From Ficedula albicollis (Eukaryota; Chordata; Aves; Passeriformes; Muscicapidae), in contig NC_021673.1 in the NCBI RefSeq assembly GCF_000247815.1, positions 46,250,081-46,314,080 of the forward strand: a stretch of DNA of 64,000 bases. Reading direction: 5' to 3'. The first letter of the stretch is position 1. Each line of letters begins with the position of its first letter. The translations under genes were made by a program, and so were the position numbers. The notes under the pieces are model-generated. The model was not told the DNA's origin. It saw nothing but the letters and a program-made list of their open reading frames with translations, and did not search any database. This document shows positions 21,720 through 34,660 of this stretch, piece by piece.

Positions 21720-23244
21720 GTTTTGGCCTGATGAGAAATCAGCTTTGAAGCAGTCATCTGAATTCTTGGTTTGGGTCCATTTTAAAAGGAAGATTTGAGT
21801 CTTAGAGGCTGGTAGTGACTCTCAAATATATTCATTTTCAAACTGTTCCTTGATCTAAACAAACCAGAGAACAGATCAAAGGGGTTACTAGTATCTTCAG
21901 GCATCACCTGCATTTTTCCATCTCTAGGAATACAGACACAAAAAAACATGATACAATGAAACAGGGAAGAACTGAGGGGTCAATAAAGAGGGAGGGAAAG
22001 AGAAAAATGCATCACAGACTTGTTAGTGAAGGATTCCTAAATAGACAGATGAGAATAACATGTTATATCTGCCAAAATGATGAAAAACAGATTGCAAAAT
22101 AAATTAATAACAAAGAGCAGCATCTGCTGAAAGATGAGAAAAATGGCTGCATAAATTTCTGACTTATGCCAAGGGGAAATATGACAAACCCACAAAACTA
22201 AATCAGAATATATTATAATTTTAAATTTCTCCTCCAATGCTTACCAGCCTGATGAGCTGTTGTTTTCCTGTACACTTCTCAATAGTAGACAAAATAAATG
22301 GGTGTGTGGATAAGATTAATCACAGTTTGTTAGCCATGAACAAGTTTAATTAATTAAAAGGGAAGAAGCCATTCATAGACGGACACCCATCTCAAAAAAA
22401 AGCTTGCTGTGTGTTCTGGAAAGCCAGCCAGTCCAATCAGGAATCTGACTTCCACATTAGGCAAGCTCATAGAAATTATAATAAAGAATCAGCTCAGTAG
22501 ACACAAGAGCAATATTTGAAGTAAAGCAGAATCCTGTATAAAATACAGCTTTAAATCAGAAATAACTTGAGTGCTATGACCAAAGATGTTTTTGTTAGTA
22601 TGGTTTATAATGCCATGAGAATGTCCCTTACTGAGTGCTTTTCAACACCTTGTTTTCATGTAATTAAGTACATTTGACTAAAATTTATATTAGGAATTTA
22701 GATTACTAGATTAAAAGTCTATGAAATGACAATCATAATTTTTAGGCAAGGATAGAAATATATGATCAATTTTAAAAATGGAAGAGGTTGTGAATGGTAC
22801 TGATGATTTGATCTGTGATGATCAGCAGATTAAGCAGTCCTAGAGTAAATAGTGAGATAGAATAATTTATTACTGGACAAAAATACCCAGGATACTGAAA
22901 ATGACTGCAGCATTTCAGGATACTGAGAGGTTGGTGACCTCTTGATAAAACAAAACCATTTTAAAAGAAACATAATGATACGTACACCATGATGGGCTCT
23001 AAATGGGCTATATTGTCTCAGAAAAAGGTCTTGAGCTCAGTGTGGATGGGTCCAAAATTTAAAGGAATAATAGTTACCATCTAGAACCTACCCAGACACA
23101 TTAAGTGGCTACACATCAGAAATAGTAGCCATTGCTCTAGTAGCATACATTGAAAAATAACATGAGCAGTTTTCATGACCCTAAGTAGGCCATTTAATTT
23201 ATAGGGGAAAAAAAATATATATAAATTCAGAATATCCCAAATAT
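21720..23244. other. unique AT-rich DNA, no gene seen
   Basis: No gene or repeat family was recognised. Positions 22280-22400 (GGATAAGATTAATCACAG, TTTAATTAATTAAAAG) contain GATA-like and homeodomain-like words and no repeat, with no further support. Positions 23205-23225 are a short A/TA-rich patch. Confidence 0.45.
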
Positions 23245-23950
23245 TGTTGTCCCAATACAAGTTCTTTCACCCAGTGTGCAGGAGGCCAACCCTTGTACAG
23301 AGTCGAGGTATTTGATTTATTTACAGTTTTGCACAGAAAAGGGTGATGCATTCCAAATTCACAAAGCCAGCACCACGATTATCAAAATTTTTACTGTTTG
23401 TATGTTTTAGCAAACAAAGACATTAATTTTTTTCTTGGCTAAAAGTTACATGGTTCTCTTAATAACTAGTGTTCTATCTTCTGTTGATTAAAAGATTCCC
23501 TCTCTTCTTATGCTGATTAAGCCACGTGTTTGGTGGGTTTCTTGAGTTGGGGGTCTGTGCTCTTATGCTGATTAAGCCACGTGTTCAGTGTTTCTCTTGG
23601 TTTGGTGGGTTTCTTGAGTTGGGGGTCTGTGAGGCAGTGGTTGTAATCCCCCCCTGCCTTTTCAGCTGGACCTGAATTCAGCACAGTTGCTGGAGGCAGT
23701 GGTTGTAATCTCCCCCTGCCTTTTCAGCTGGACCTGAATTCAGCACAGTTGCTGAGTTGCTCTAATAGTTTCTTCCTTAGCTTGGGTGTTCTGCCAAGTG
23801 TCCCTGTGGCCCATAAGTTCTGCATTCCTTGTGTCCACTAGCAGTGGTATATATTTCTCCCCAAGCTTTGTCAGCCTTCCCCTAGGTCTGAGATCATTGA
23901 GGCATGTCAAGCTGTAAACCTTCACCAGGCAATTCTACCAAAAAGTAATC
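23245..23950 (-). mobile_element. LTR-like segment, minus orientation, with internal duplications
   Basis: The plus strand reads TTGTCCCAATACAAGTTC near its left edge, and TTTATTTACAG at about 23315. Read on the minus strand this gives CTGTAAATAAATC, with AATAAA followed by about 70 bp ending in TTGTATTGGGACAA, as in an LTR R-U5 end. The right border is not clear and no TATA box sits at the expected distance, so this is tentative. The 23507-23754 part carries three interleaved duplications, listed separately. Confidence 0.3.
23507..23754 (+). repeat. three interleaved local duplications (65, 72 and 62 bp periods)
   Basis: CTTATGCTGATTAAGCCACG occurs at 23507 and 23572. GTTTGGTGGGTTTCTTGAGT with TGGGGGTCTGTG occurs at 23528-23559 and 23600-23631. 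GAGGCAGTGGTTGTAATC through AGCACAGTTGCTG occurs at 23631-23692 and 23693-23754, with one C/T change. The first two share one event in which the second copy gained CAGTGTTTCTCTTG, or the first lost it. The third is a direct 62-bp tandem. Confidence 0.88.
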
Positions 23951-26900
23951 TAACTTCCAAACACCTGGATATCAGTATGTCCCAGCCTTTGAGCTGATGA
24001 AAAACACCTTACATTGTATACCTGGTTAATAACACCCTTCACAAAATACATTAAATACATTAAATGCAAATACAAAAATTCATTAAATTCCCCAGCATTG
24101 GTAACATATGACTTAGAAATCAGCCACTGCCCATAAATAAACTATGCCCATGTTTATGTGTAGAAACTACTACGCAACTCATAAAACTAGCAATGCCATA
24201 TCTGTAAGCAAGAATTAGATATTAACTGAATATAGTAAAGAACAAAGCACTGATTCCAGAGCAGATGGACATTATATAGGATGCTTGATAGTCACTGCAG
24301 ATCATCCTAAAAAAAGTAAGAGCTTTGTTCTGAAAAGAATATTTAGTGGAGAAATATAATTAACACATTCTCAACCGGACAAAGTCTTTCTATTTACTTC
24401 CAAAATAAAAAATCAAAGTTGTTTTCAGAGGCAACAAATTAAAGGAAAAAAAAAAACCCTAAAACACTCAAAAAACAAACATAAAACCCACAAACAAATA
24501 GCAAAAAAAAAAAAAAAAATTGCTTCTTCCCCAGCTTCCTTCCCTAATTCCATTCTCCCTGCAAAGGATTAAGCTTCTCTAGTTTATTCTGAAGAAAGTG
24601 CCCTAGAAATCTTATTTTACTAACAGCACAGAAAGATCATGCATGACAGGACAGTGTGAGTTCTAATAGGGGCCTGGATTAAGTGAGATTGCATCGATTA
24701 ACGTTGGAGAGTATAGTGCTAAAATTCAGGGGTGGTGTCACTGAACTCTGAGAGGTTGTGCTAATTTAAAGCAGTTCAACTCATTCCCTCTCATCAGAGG
24801 AAGTGAATACTAACTTATGATTAACATAACTAAATATGAAGGCACATGTCAAAAATTGGAAATTAAATTAAAATAACTTGCATATGTTGCACAGCTATTC
24901 CAGTGCCCACTTCCAAGAAATGCTGCCAAAGAATAATTACACAAAAAAATAAAATTGAGCATTAAGGAGCTGGAATTTTTAGGATTGTATTAAGGCAAGC
25001 AGTAACCAGTGCTAAGGTTTCTCCTTTTCTCATCATTTGAAAAAGTGTTTTAAGGGAGATAGACACTTGTTGACAGTACCAGACTTGATAGCTATACACA
25101 AAGAAAACTCTCATCCACAGATGCTATTCAGATGTTCCTCTTTACTTCAGACTTAGGGCTCTGAGGCTCTTTTTTGTACCTGCCAATCCCTAACTTTACA
25201 TCTGTTCATAACTACTTTTTCCTTGCTTTCCTACTGAAGCTGGAATAAAACATGAAATGGTTATGTGCTTTCAGAAGTTTCTCCATCAAACTCATGAAGT
25301 ATCTCTGCCACTGAACAACAGTGAGCTCCTCCTCCTCGTTACACTGGCATCTCAATTCCCTGAGGATTACTCAAGAAACAGGAGCTGCTACCATCATAAA
25401 TATTCCAGTGTAAAGAACATTCTAGAAAAATAACAGACTGGCTGTAGCAAATAAATAGGAAGAGAGTGTGTATTACATGGTAAATTAATCAAAAAGTTCA
25501 CTAGAACTAAATCCTTGTAGTGGCTAGAATATTGATGAAATCACTGACTGGTTTTTTCTTCTTCTTTGACGAGACATGACAGGGCTTAACCTAACACTGA
25601 GCTCCTCAATTTCCTGCTAAGTTGTTAGTAACACTAGAAAATCACTTTCACTTCTGGCAGATGAGCTGTGTAAAAAGACAAAGACACAAAGACAGTGTGC
25701 TCAAACAAGAAATACTTGGAAAATTCTCATGGGGGCTGGTTGGTCATTGGTTTCTCTACCCTAGTTTGGAAATGCAAAATATTTTTAATTCAGTTAGATT
25801 CAGACCAAAATAATTTTTTTCTTGACCTTTCTCTCACAGTCTAATTTCCACAACCTGCCTTTCTTGAACATATTAAGGAAGACTTTTTGGGCACTCAAAA
25901 AAGGCTTTTCAAAATACAAGCTACTGCCTCAGTAAGATGCAGAAATCAAGCAATTCCTTCAGAATGTTACAAGGTAGAAGTCAGCACTCAGTTTATGAAT
26001 GTGTCCTTCTCTATCATAAGCTTAAAAAAGAGAAGGGACAATAACAGGATCAGGACCAGGATTGGGAAGAGTAACCACCTTCCAGAGAGTCCCTTTGTCA
26101 GCTACATTCAGCGAAGTCTGAATGCAGCAAAGGATTTGCTCCTTTCACATTATTCTCAGAGCCTGCAAATTACAAAGAGCTGAAAAGTGAAACAGCCCAA
26201 GTGTCAGGAGCTCACAAGTCATCTGTTTTTCTGGACAAAAACTTGGAATTAGCAGATGATGAGTGCACAGAAAAGCCTATTCAAAAATCTTGGTGAGGCT
26301 TTTCTGCTGTTCCTTGTCCCAGCATCCATCTACAGGAAACCTAATGAGGTCACTGCCACACAGATGCAAAATCAAGTATTTCTGTTTTCATGGCAGGAAC
26401 CAGTAAAATCTGTTCAAAAAAGCAGGCCACCAGAAGGTACAATGGTACAATGGCTTAAATGACAAAAAACCCCTGTCTATTTACCCAACCAGACTTTACA
26501 GTGCCAAATAAATGAGGGTGGCTTTGAGAAACAAGGAAAAATACAACACCTGGCAGCTTTCCTCACATACCTCTTGAGCAAATCACTCTTTCACAATTCA
26601 AATTCAGAAGTATTAGGAACAGAGCAAACACACATTCTTTGAATGCTTTTCAACCTGGTCAGCCTTACCTTTGTCCACATTTGTTGATCTAAAATAATTT
26701 GTGATATTCTATATCATAAAGAGATTATTAACTGCACCAGCCACACTGTTTCTGAAAATCAGGATTTCCTCATCCCTATCTCTTCTGCAAGGATAACTCC
26801 AGCAAACAGAATGCTTTGAGCAGGTGAGCATGATTTTAAACAAATTCCTGCTGCACCATATTACTCTCTGCGATCGATGAATGAGAAATCATTTTAAAAT

Positions 26901-27170
26901 CATAATTTATTTCACAAAGTCAAGGGTATAAGCAATCCTCTTCTGCCTCTTCAGCTGTGGGTCTCATCTCTCTCTGGATAATGAGATATATGGATACAGA
27001 TTTTTTATCTTTTATGAGGAAGAGACTTGATTGGAAATCAGAAAATGCATTCTTACTGGTGAATGGAACAGATACAGGATTCTGACCCTTAAGGTAGTGA
27101 ACTAAAATCCAAAACTCATCTTTTAAAGACTAGCAGTACAGATACATTACAATGCAGAATATTTGTCAGG
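23951..27170. other. unique AT-rich DNA, no gene seen
   Basis: No gene was recognised. Positions 24440-24521 are A-rich low-complexity sequence. ORFs at 25622-26462 have no family features. Positions 24660-24720 hold TAAG/GATTAA words but nothing conclusive. Confidence 0.45.
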
Positions 27171-27424
27171 TTTTGCTGTTGCTTAAGTCTGGGTAAAAAG
27201 AAAAAAACTGACAGATACAGATCCTATTTTGCTGATGTCTTCTGCCGACATTTGGTGAAGGATAATATTTTTATTTTGGGATAGTTGGGTAAGTACGGTT
27301 TTGCTGTCGCTTAAGTCTCGGTAAAAAAGAAAAAAACTGACAGATACAGATCCTATTTTGCTGATGTCTTCTGCCGACATTTGGTGAAGGATAATATTTT
27401 TATTTTGGGATAGTTGGGTAAGTA
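27171..27424 (+). repeat. 128/129-bp tandem duplication
   Basis: TTTTGCTGTTGCTTAAGTCT through GATAGTTGGGTAAGTA occurs at 27171-27295 and 27299-27424. The copies differ by GTTGC/GTCGC, CTGGG/CTCGG and one extra A in an A run. The minus-strand ORF at 27183-27548 repeats its own residues because of this duplication and is not evidence of a gene. Confidence 0.92.
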
Positions 27425-30400
27425 TATCTGTTGTAAACTGAGGATGAGCCTGATAGTTTTCAACCTGTGTGTCTTCTGGAACACATAAAAAAATTACTTT
27501 CAAATTTTCAGTGTTAATGTTGTAATCCGTAATCTGACTACTTAGCAAATGGGATGGTCCTGACAGAAAAGAAGGATTACAAATACCTTGTCTACTAGTT
27601 CTCCTGTCTTATCAAGAAGTCTTGAAAAGAAGGGAGCTCTGGAAAATTAAGATATGCTATTAATGAACAGAAAAGTTCCCCTGGAAGGGGAAAGGGTATA
27701 CCCTTTGACCTGTGGGAGCTGGGTCCTATCAGCTGTATGGAATGAGTGGTATGGAGCTGTATGGAAAGGTGAGATCGTAATTAAACAGCCATTGTCTCTT
27801 TTAAACTGAAAGGGTGGTTTGCATAAAAAAGGAAAAGCGGCTTCTCACTATAAAGTGAAAATTATGTTCAAATAAGAGGATTCTTAACTCAGGCTATTCT
27901 TTTTAATACAGAAAAACTGTCTGATGATTTGAGTCACTAGGGTTTATATTCATACTGCCCAAAATGAAGGTACTTCAATTAGTTAGATTTTGGTAAACAT
28001 CATGTTTTCTGACTTGCATTCTTCTTGCAGAACTCCATGCTGCCTTTCACATTTCTAACAAACCCACAGGAACGTGTACTTATGTCACTCCTTGGAAAAA
28101 GCTGAACTTAATTATGTGTTCCTCTTCCTCATGTGGCTTTCTCTCCTCCCTTTCCCATATTTAGTACAGGAATACTAGTACTAAACTAATTTGCAGGGAG
28201 ATACAGGAGGAAAAATGTTTTCATGACTGTGAGAAGTCTGATACTACACTAGGATTTTAGCTGGTTAAAGATTACCCTGTGTTTTGGAAACAATAGTGTT
28301 ACTGAACTTCACAAGGGAGGCTTTGAAATGAAATCAGTGTTAGTTTCTTCACCGCTGCTTAAACAGGTCCTTTTCCTGCCTTGCTCTCGGCTGAGGTCAG
28401 CAGAGACTCGTCATTGCTCTGCCTTGGTCTCATACATGAGTTAATTTTCACCTGCAGCTTCACTGGCAGTGCAATAGCAGCAGCAGAGAGCTGACAGACT
28501 CCTCAGCTCACCAGATGAGATGAGTAAATACTTCTGTGGTCAGGCAGAGCACAAGTCCATACTGGTACAGCTCCAAGCTGTACCAAACCAGCTGAAGCTG
28601 AAGATTAGTAGAAGTAAAATTTCATGTTGCTTTTAAGCCATGCTTGGTATAGGCACACTTGCTACATTCTGTCACAAAAGCTGAAGATTAGTAGAAGTAA
28701 AATTTCATGTTGATTTGCATCCTATGCAGTGCCACCAACAAGAATAAATTGTATTGCTGAATTTGAGTCACTGAATGTAAGTAGAATGGGCATTCTTTGG
28801 AAAGCATGGAAATGTGCTTTGTTCTGCTGCCATACTTTAATTGACAATTTGTCATACAAGTCACAAGGATGGTGATGAATGGGGTACTTTCCCCACATTC
28901 AATTTTCTTAGCCAACAACTGGGGAAATAATAAACCAAATTCTACTTGAAACTACACTTGATGCTACCTCATTTGCTTGAATTATATTAAAGAACAGGTT
29001 CCTGCAAAGGAGCCACTCTTCAAGCTAAAGGCATTACAGTTTTAATTTTTTTCCTTCCAGGTGTATTTAGGAAGTAATTACTGCATCTCAAAAGTTTCTA
29101 AAGCAAATTAACTATTCAATTCTGTTCTCATAATTTTTCTTCTTTTCTACTTTCCTAAATATACAAAATCCACTTTCTTTTCCATTTTTTTCCTCCCATG
29201 CTCTCATTATGACTTTTCATTTATTTTTCCCAGTCTGTCTCTCCTTCATCAATCATGTCTTCACTGTTTCTCTCTTCAGATTCTGCTACCCAAACTGCTG
29301 TGGCATTGTAGCTTGTGTCATTTTGGATTCACGTTCTCAAAGGTGAGAAGAGAGAAATTCCCAAGTGTGGGTCCATTTCACCCAACTTCAGGTATTGAAG
29401 GACTGAGTCTGAAGCTGATGACCCTTTTGGAAACTCATTTGTCGTTCATAGAAGAGAAATGAGCACTTTTAATGACCAATTTATCATATCATTAAAAGGA
29501 CATCCAACGGATTGCCTTCTGCACAATGGTATTACTCCTAGCTAATCTGTGGATAAATACAGATGAGATGAATTCTGAAGCTGCCCAGGTTTGACACTGA
29601 GGAGGTCTTGGTGCTGTGCATGGCTCGAGGGGAAAAAAAAGAGACTGAAGGAGGTCTCTTGCTGACAGCTGATTGCTGAGCACCAAACAGCAACAGCAGT
29701 AAAATGGAAGGCGACAGATGGGTCAGTTTAAAATTCCCCAAATTAAATCCAACCGCAAAGGTGTCTACTGCATTTACTTTCTACCTGTAATAAAGGGGAA
29801 AATGTCTAAAAGGAAGAAAAATTCAATTTAGCCACATTTATAACTATAGCTAGATTTTGAATACTCTGTTAACTGGCTCAGATAGCAACAGCTATGAAAG
29901 ATATTAGAAAAGTTCTGCATTTTAGCCCTGCATACAGAACTGAAATTGGAGAAAAATTTGAAAAATAAGAAGATTCAAAACTCAGAGAGACCGAATCCCT
30001 TAGAAGAGACTAGACTATTGATAGCAACCACTGAGAGTTCTCTTGTATACAACTGGACCCCAAAGGTAGACCATTTGGCAATTCAGTTCAGATTGGTGAA
30101 CCAAAGACATCGACTGTGTTCCCATCAAGAATAACACTTGAGAAGGGCATGTATGGTAAGCATAACGGTGTGTTCAAACAGCTACAAGAGCTGAGAGGGC
30201 ACCAAGTGCTTGCCATCTCTCCTGGGTACTACTGGGTAGCTGATACCAGCTAGACACTCGGTATATGTTCAATAAAGACTTTCTGAAGGGCACTTTAAAA
30301 CATTTACAAGGGCAAAACCTTCAGGAGGTTATTTTTCTCCACCTTCCTTTCAAAGCTAAACAGATTGTAAATGTTCCTAAGACAAATATTCTGCCAAACA

Positions 30401-30634
30401 CTCTAGCGAAGTAGCCTGATACATCCCTTCTCACCTTGCACTCTTCTACCAAAACGCCAAAAAGAAGCCACTCTAGCTAACATAGCTTGAGGACAGTACC
30501 CATAGTTTGATGGACATCATATCTCGAACAAATTTGGTCTTGGGGCAATGGAACAGTTGCACTGAGTTTCTGCTGGAGATTTTACTACAAAGGGAGAACA
30601 TAAAACAGGTTTTGTGAACCTGCTATCACAACAA
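27425..30634. other. unique DNA, no gene seen
   Basis: No gene or mobile element was recognised. A 35-bp sequence (AAGCTGAAGATTAGTAGAAG and following) occurs at 28595 and 28678, an 83-bp spacing. Positions 28370-28560 are richer in GC and contain CAGCAGCAGAG-type words only. ORFs at 29492-29741 overlap in two frames and match nothing recognised. Confidence 0.45.
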
Positions 30635-31167
30635 GGCCTGAGACCCACCTGGAGTGCAGTATCTAGCTCTTCAGTCCCTGACACAGGAGGAACATCAACA
30701 TGTTGGAGTGAGTCCAGAGAAAGCCATGAAGATGGTCAGAGGGATGAAGCGCCTCTCCTATGTGAAAAGGTTGAGAAACTTGCTGTTCAACCAGGAAAGA
30801 GAAGACTTAGGAGTGGCCTAATTGCAGCCTTCCAGCACCCAAAGGGAACCTACAAGGAAAATTAAGAGTGTCTATGCACAAGACCATGTAGTGACAGGAC
30901 AAGGAGGAATGGCTTCAAACTGAAAGAGAGTAGGTTTAGATTAGATATTAGGAAAAAGTTCTTCACTGCAAGGGTGGTGAGGTACTAGAACAGGATGCCC
31001 AGAGAAGCTGTGAATGCCTCATCCCTGGCAGTGTTCACGGGCAGGTTGGATGGGGCTCTGAGCAACTGGATCTGCTGGAAGATGTCCTTGCCCAGGTCAG
31101 GGGTTTAGAACTGGATGATCTTAAAGATCCCTTCCAAACCAAGCCATTTTATGATTTCCTGATTCTA
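30635..31167 (+). mobile_element. CR1 LINE 3' end
   Basis: Consecutive blocks follow the CR1 3' consensus: GACCCACCTGGAGTGCAGTA, AGTGAGTCCAGAGAAAGCCA, CCTCTCCTATGTGAAAAGG, GCAGCCTTCCAGCACCC, GATTAGATATTAGGAAAAAG, GGTGGTGAGGTACTAGAACA, GTTGGATGGGGCTCTGAGCA, and the terminus ending TTTCCTGATTCTATT. This is the last coding part of ORF2 (after the reverse-transcriptase core) plus the 3' untranslated region. Indels and stop codons leave it non-functional. The 83-residue ORF at 30614-30865 is part of it. Confidence 0.85.
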
Positions 31168-31224
31168 TTCAGGCACATTGCTTTGAAACACTGATGATTT
31201 TTTCCTTTGATTTTGCCTAGGCAT

Positions 31225-31430
31225 TGGGTGCAGGTGACCAGGTGCTGGCAGTGAGACGGCTGTAAGGGTGGCTTCTTCAAGAAAAGACCAGGCTGCCCTG
31301 TGCCAGACACAGCCATTTCCAGCCAATGCCAACATATTCATCACAAGACATAACTGACACAAGAGAGAAATTATATCCTTCATCCCTGAAAACAGCTGGA
31401 GCCAAGATAAGTGAAAAAAGCCATGTGAGC
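31225..31430 (+). mobile_element. LTR-like remnant, same family as the element at 3041
   Basis: The order GGCTGTAAGGGTGGCTTCTT, CAAGAAAAGACCAGGCTGCC, TGCCAGACACAGCCATTTCC and AGCCAATGCCAAC follows the 5' part of the LTR at 3041-3225 (GGCTACAGGGGTGG, GAGAAGCAG, CTGACAGAGCCAATGCCAGC). Similarity fades after about 31350. The remnant lies directly after the CR1 tail. Assignment is tentative. Confidence 0.4.
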
Positions 31431-32812
31431 CATAGCCATACAGCCAATCTTCCTCCAGACACTGCTTCCTGCCATGTCAGAGCAGCATCTTTGCCTAGTT
31501 CCATCCTGTTGCTTCTTAGGTTCTTCATCTTCCAGTCTCCCATTGTTACTTTGTTCTGTGATCACTGCAGGGCGCACCTGCATACGTCTAAGGAGTTCTT
31601 CATACTTCAAACTAAATAAAACAAAGTTTTGCTAACTTGATGCATTAACTGAATTAACTTTTGCTGCAGTATAAACAAGGAGCAGGATTTTTGCATCTGT
31701 ACAGTGAAAGACTTTGAAACAAATCTAAAATTAAAAGGAGGGAAAAGCAAAAGTAATCAGATTACAATTTCATTCATGGGTCAAATTCATTCTCACCATT
31801 TCCTTATCTTGTCCAGAAATCACTGTGAAAGTCTGAAGCAAATAAACCAAATTTCTATTTTACAGAGGCGCCATACAAGTACGGAGTCAGAAAGAGAAAA
31901 GTGGAGTCAGAAAAATAAAAGGTGAAGTGCAAGCAGCAGAAGTAGAAGCAGATAGCACAGCATGAAGGGATATCCTTTATAATTTATAGTAAATCAACTT
32001 CCTAAGAACTTTGCTCTTACATGAAATATCTGGGAACAAAACCAGATCTAATAAATATTTTTATTTCTCAATCTTTTTGCATGTAGCTGGTTTAGAGGCA
32101 GTTGAAAAGCAGTCAGCTAAAGTATAGTCTAAGTGACTTTTCTGCACTTGAATTTTTAATAAAAAGTGGGAAATAACATTAGTTTTAACATTTCTGGGGT
32201 TTAACAGTAGCTGTGCAGGTGGTGGAAAATTGACTGAAAATTAAAAAGTTCAGAAAACCAGAGAAAGTTTTAAAATCTCAATTGGAACATGAAACAGTGG
32301 ACTAAACAACTTACCTATGGGAGAGATTTTTGAGTATAGATCTGTGTCAGAAAAAACAGGATACAACAACTATTGGTTGTATCCGAGCTGAAGTGAATTG
32401 GTAATTATGGACTATGATGGTAATTATCTACAGGATTCATTTACTTGGGGATCTAGGGATTACCTTAGCTTTGTCCAGCTGTCTTTGCAGATGTACTGAA
32501 GACTGAAGAAGAGCTGGTGGCTGAATGCAGAGAGTATTGCTGACATTCTTCATCTTGCACAAGTTAAAACTTGGAGGTCACTAGTCATAGTGTTTCATGG
32601 GATCCTTAAAACTAGGAAAAGTTGCAAGGGGGTAACCCACACTCTCTATATAGATCTAGATGAACAAAACTTTCCAGTCTAACCAGCAGGTCACACTCTG
32701 CTCACTTCCCCAAGCTGCATAGCTTGGCCTTCAGATGCCTCTTTAAGAGTACTGAAGTTTTTTGTTGCTCAAAACGCCTAAGCACCACAGATTTAAGATA
32801 CTGATTTTCTTA
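31431..32812. other. unique DNA, no gene seen
   Basis: No gene was recognised. ORFs of up to 97 residues (31326-31619 and overlapping minus-strand frames) sit partly in the LTR-like remnant. A short perfect hairpin lies at 32359-32384 (arms GGATACAAC and GTTGTATCC, 8-nt loop); nothing near it suggests an RNA gene. Confidence 0.45.
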
Positions 32813-32974
32813 ATCAGTATTGGCTTTCATGACACCCAACACCATTCCCATCAGGTTCCTATCTCCTTTCTTCATAGCCTTTTTGGGGAGCTCATCAGTA
32901 TTGGCTTTCATGACACCCAACGCCATTCCCATCAGGTTCCCATCTCCTTTCTTCATAGCCTTTTTGGGGAGCTC
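32813..32974 (+). repeat. 81-bp tandem duplication
   Basis: ATCAGTATTGGCTTTCATGA through CATAGCCTTTTTGGGGAGCTC occurs at 32813-32893 and 32894-32974. There are two point differences (AACACCATT/AACGCCATT and TTCCTATCTC/TTCCCATCTC). The period is 27 codons, so ORFs on both strands stay open and show repeated peptides; no coding role is inferred. Confidence 0.93.
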
Positions 32975-34370
32975 CAAGAAAAGATGAAACTCAGCATAGA
33001 CAAGACAAAAATGTAATGGAGTTAAAATCTTGCTCCAAGCACTTTCCACAGATTGGAAACCTGACAGATACAATTAGACTGTTGGTCAGTAACAGAATTG
33101 ATATTCCCTAGATACCTATTTTTACCAGGAAGATGACAGTAGAGTTTCTGAGGTTTATCACATTAAATCTCCATTTTCATAAACACATCTAAATATAGAA
33201 ATTAAATGAGCTAAAAATACTACAGAAACAAGGGTTGCGACTGAAAGCAAAAGGGCTGCCAACAATTTACTTAACTTTACAGCAATAGCTTCAACCACAA
33301 CATTTTCCTGAATGACTGACCTGTGTTGCTCTCTGAGGCATCAGTTCACATAGAAATGTAGCATTTTCATACAGCTTTTCAGCTAAATGGTGCAGATGAG
33401 ACTGAAGAATGTTAAAACTGGACAGTTTTTATTTTTACACCTGGGCAAACCAACCCAAAGCTGCCTTACAGAACCAGAACAGAGAATATAGCAGTGCAGA
33501 GGGCTAAATGAACAGGTCGTACTGGCAAACATTTAGGAGAAACCCATCAGCACTGTCAGTGGAATAAGTCCATAGATCAAACAGTTTGGATTATAGAAGT
33601 AATATTTTCAAGATAGAAGTAGTATTTTCAAGATGTGTTTATGTGCTTCAATTGTACAGAATTTAATGGTTAATCAGTAAAGTTTGGCTAGGGCGTTTTC
33701 ATTCCTTAAACTTACGTGTCTTTAAAATTATGTGGAAGAACTAGGTGTAAAATGCTGTGTTCATGAGGGCCAGTGTTTTGCATTTGTAGAGTGAAAATAA
33801 CAGTAGATTTTATAGGAATTTGCATTACCATGAAGCTCTGTAAGAAGCTTTGGGAAAGCTCTTCTGTGAAGCTGAGTTTCAGCTTCATATGCAAAATATG
33901 GGACAAGTTTCACAGAACTTCTTTCCTCTGTGTTCTTTAAGAAAGAGCATTTTACCTGACATGGGCTAAGAAACCACTGACTTGCAAGATCTAAAGAAAA
34001 ACTGCTTTTCCATCAATTACATGTCTGGTCCCTGTGAATACTACATACATACTCAGGATGGTTCTTTTATGTTCGGTATTAAGAGAATGAAAAATTAAAA
34101 CTATAAAATCTTTTAATTTACTCTGCAAACATATTATGATGCCTCCTAGACGTGACAAGTTAGGCAGTGAAGTTACATGATTCATCCTAGGCCAGAGCCA
34201 CCAGGATAAGATACTGTGGGATTTTGTCTAAGGAGAGCAACAGACTCACTCCATGTGACAAGAGATGCTGCTACTTACATGGTTTTTGGGAAATTATAAA
34301 GTCACTTATTTTATTTTTAGTCCCAAATCAGCAGCCATGGGGGACACTTGGGGCCAGGTGACTCAGCGGT
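32975..34370. other. unique DNA, no gene seen
   Basis: No gene was recognised. A 20-bp tandem (AGAAGTAATATTTTCAAGAT) lies at 33595-33634 with one A/G difference. Short minus-strand ORFs at 33712-34185 have no recognisable features. Confidence 0.45.
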
Positions 34371-34660
34371 GAATCACAGAGAATCATCCCAGTGGGAAGA
34401 GACCCTGAAAGTCGTCCAGCCCCACTGGCGCTCTGGCATCACCAGCATCAGCCCTAAACCAGGGCCCCATCCACACAGCTCTTGAACACTTCCACAGAAA
34501 GTGACTCCACCGCCTCCCTGGTCAACTTCTTCCAATGGCTGACCACTCCTTCAGAGAAAAAATGTTTCTGATCTTTAGTCAGAACCTGCCCTGGTGGAAT
34601 CTAAGGCCATTTCCTCTAACCTGGAAAGAACTGCATGCTGATCCTTTGGGATTTTCTACA
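34371..34660 (-). mobile_element. CR1 LINE 3' end, minus strand
   Basis: Read on the plus strand, the reverse complement of the CR1 3' end appears in order: AATCACAGAGAATCATCCCA, GAGACCCTGAAAGTCGTCCA, a CATCAGCCCTAAACCAGGGC block, TTGAACACTTCCACAGAAAG, GACTCCACCGCCTCCCTGG, TTCCAATGGCTGACCACTCC, AAGGCCATTTCCTCTAACCT. The element is 5'-truncated after about 290 bp; the right edge is approximate. Confidence 0.8.

Noticed and set aside
27183..27548. 121-residue minus-strand ORF with an internal peptide repeat
   Set aside because: The peptide repeat is a product of the 128/129-bp DNA duplication.
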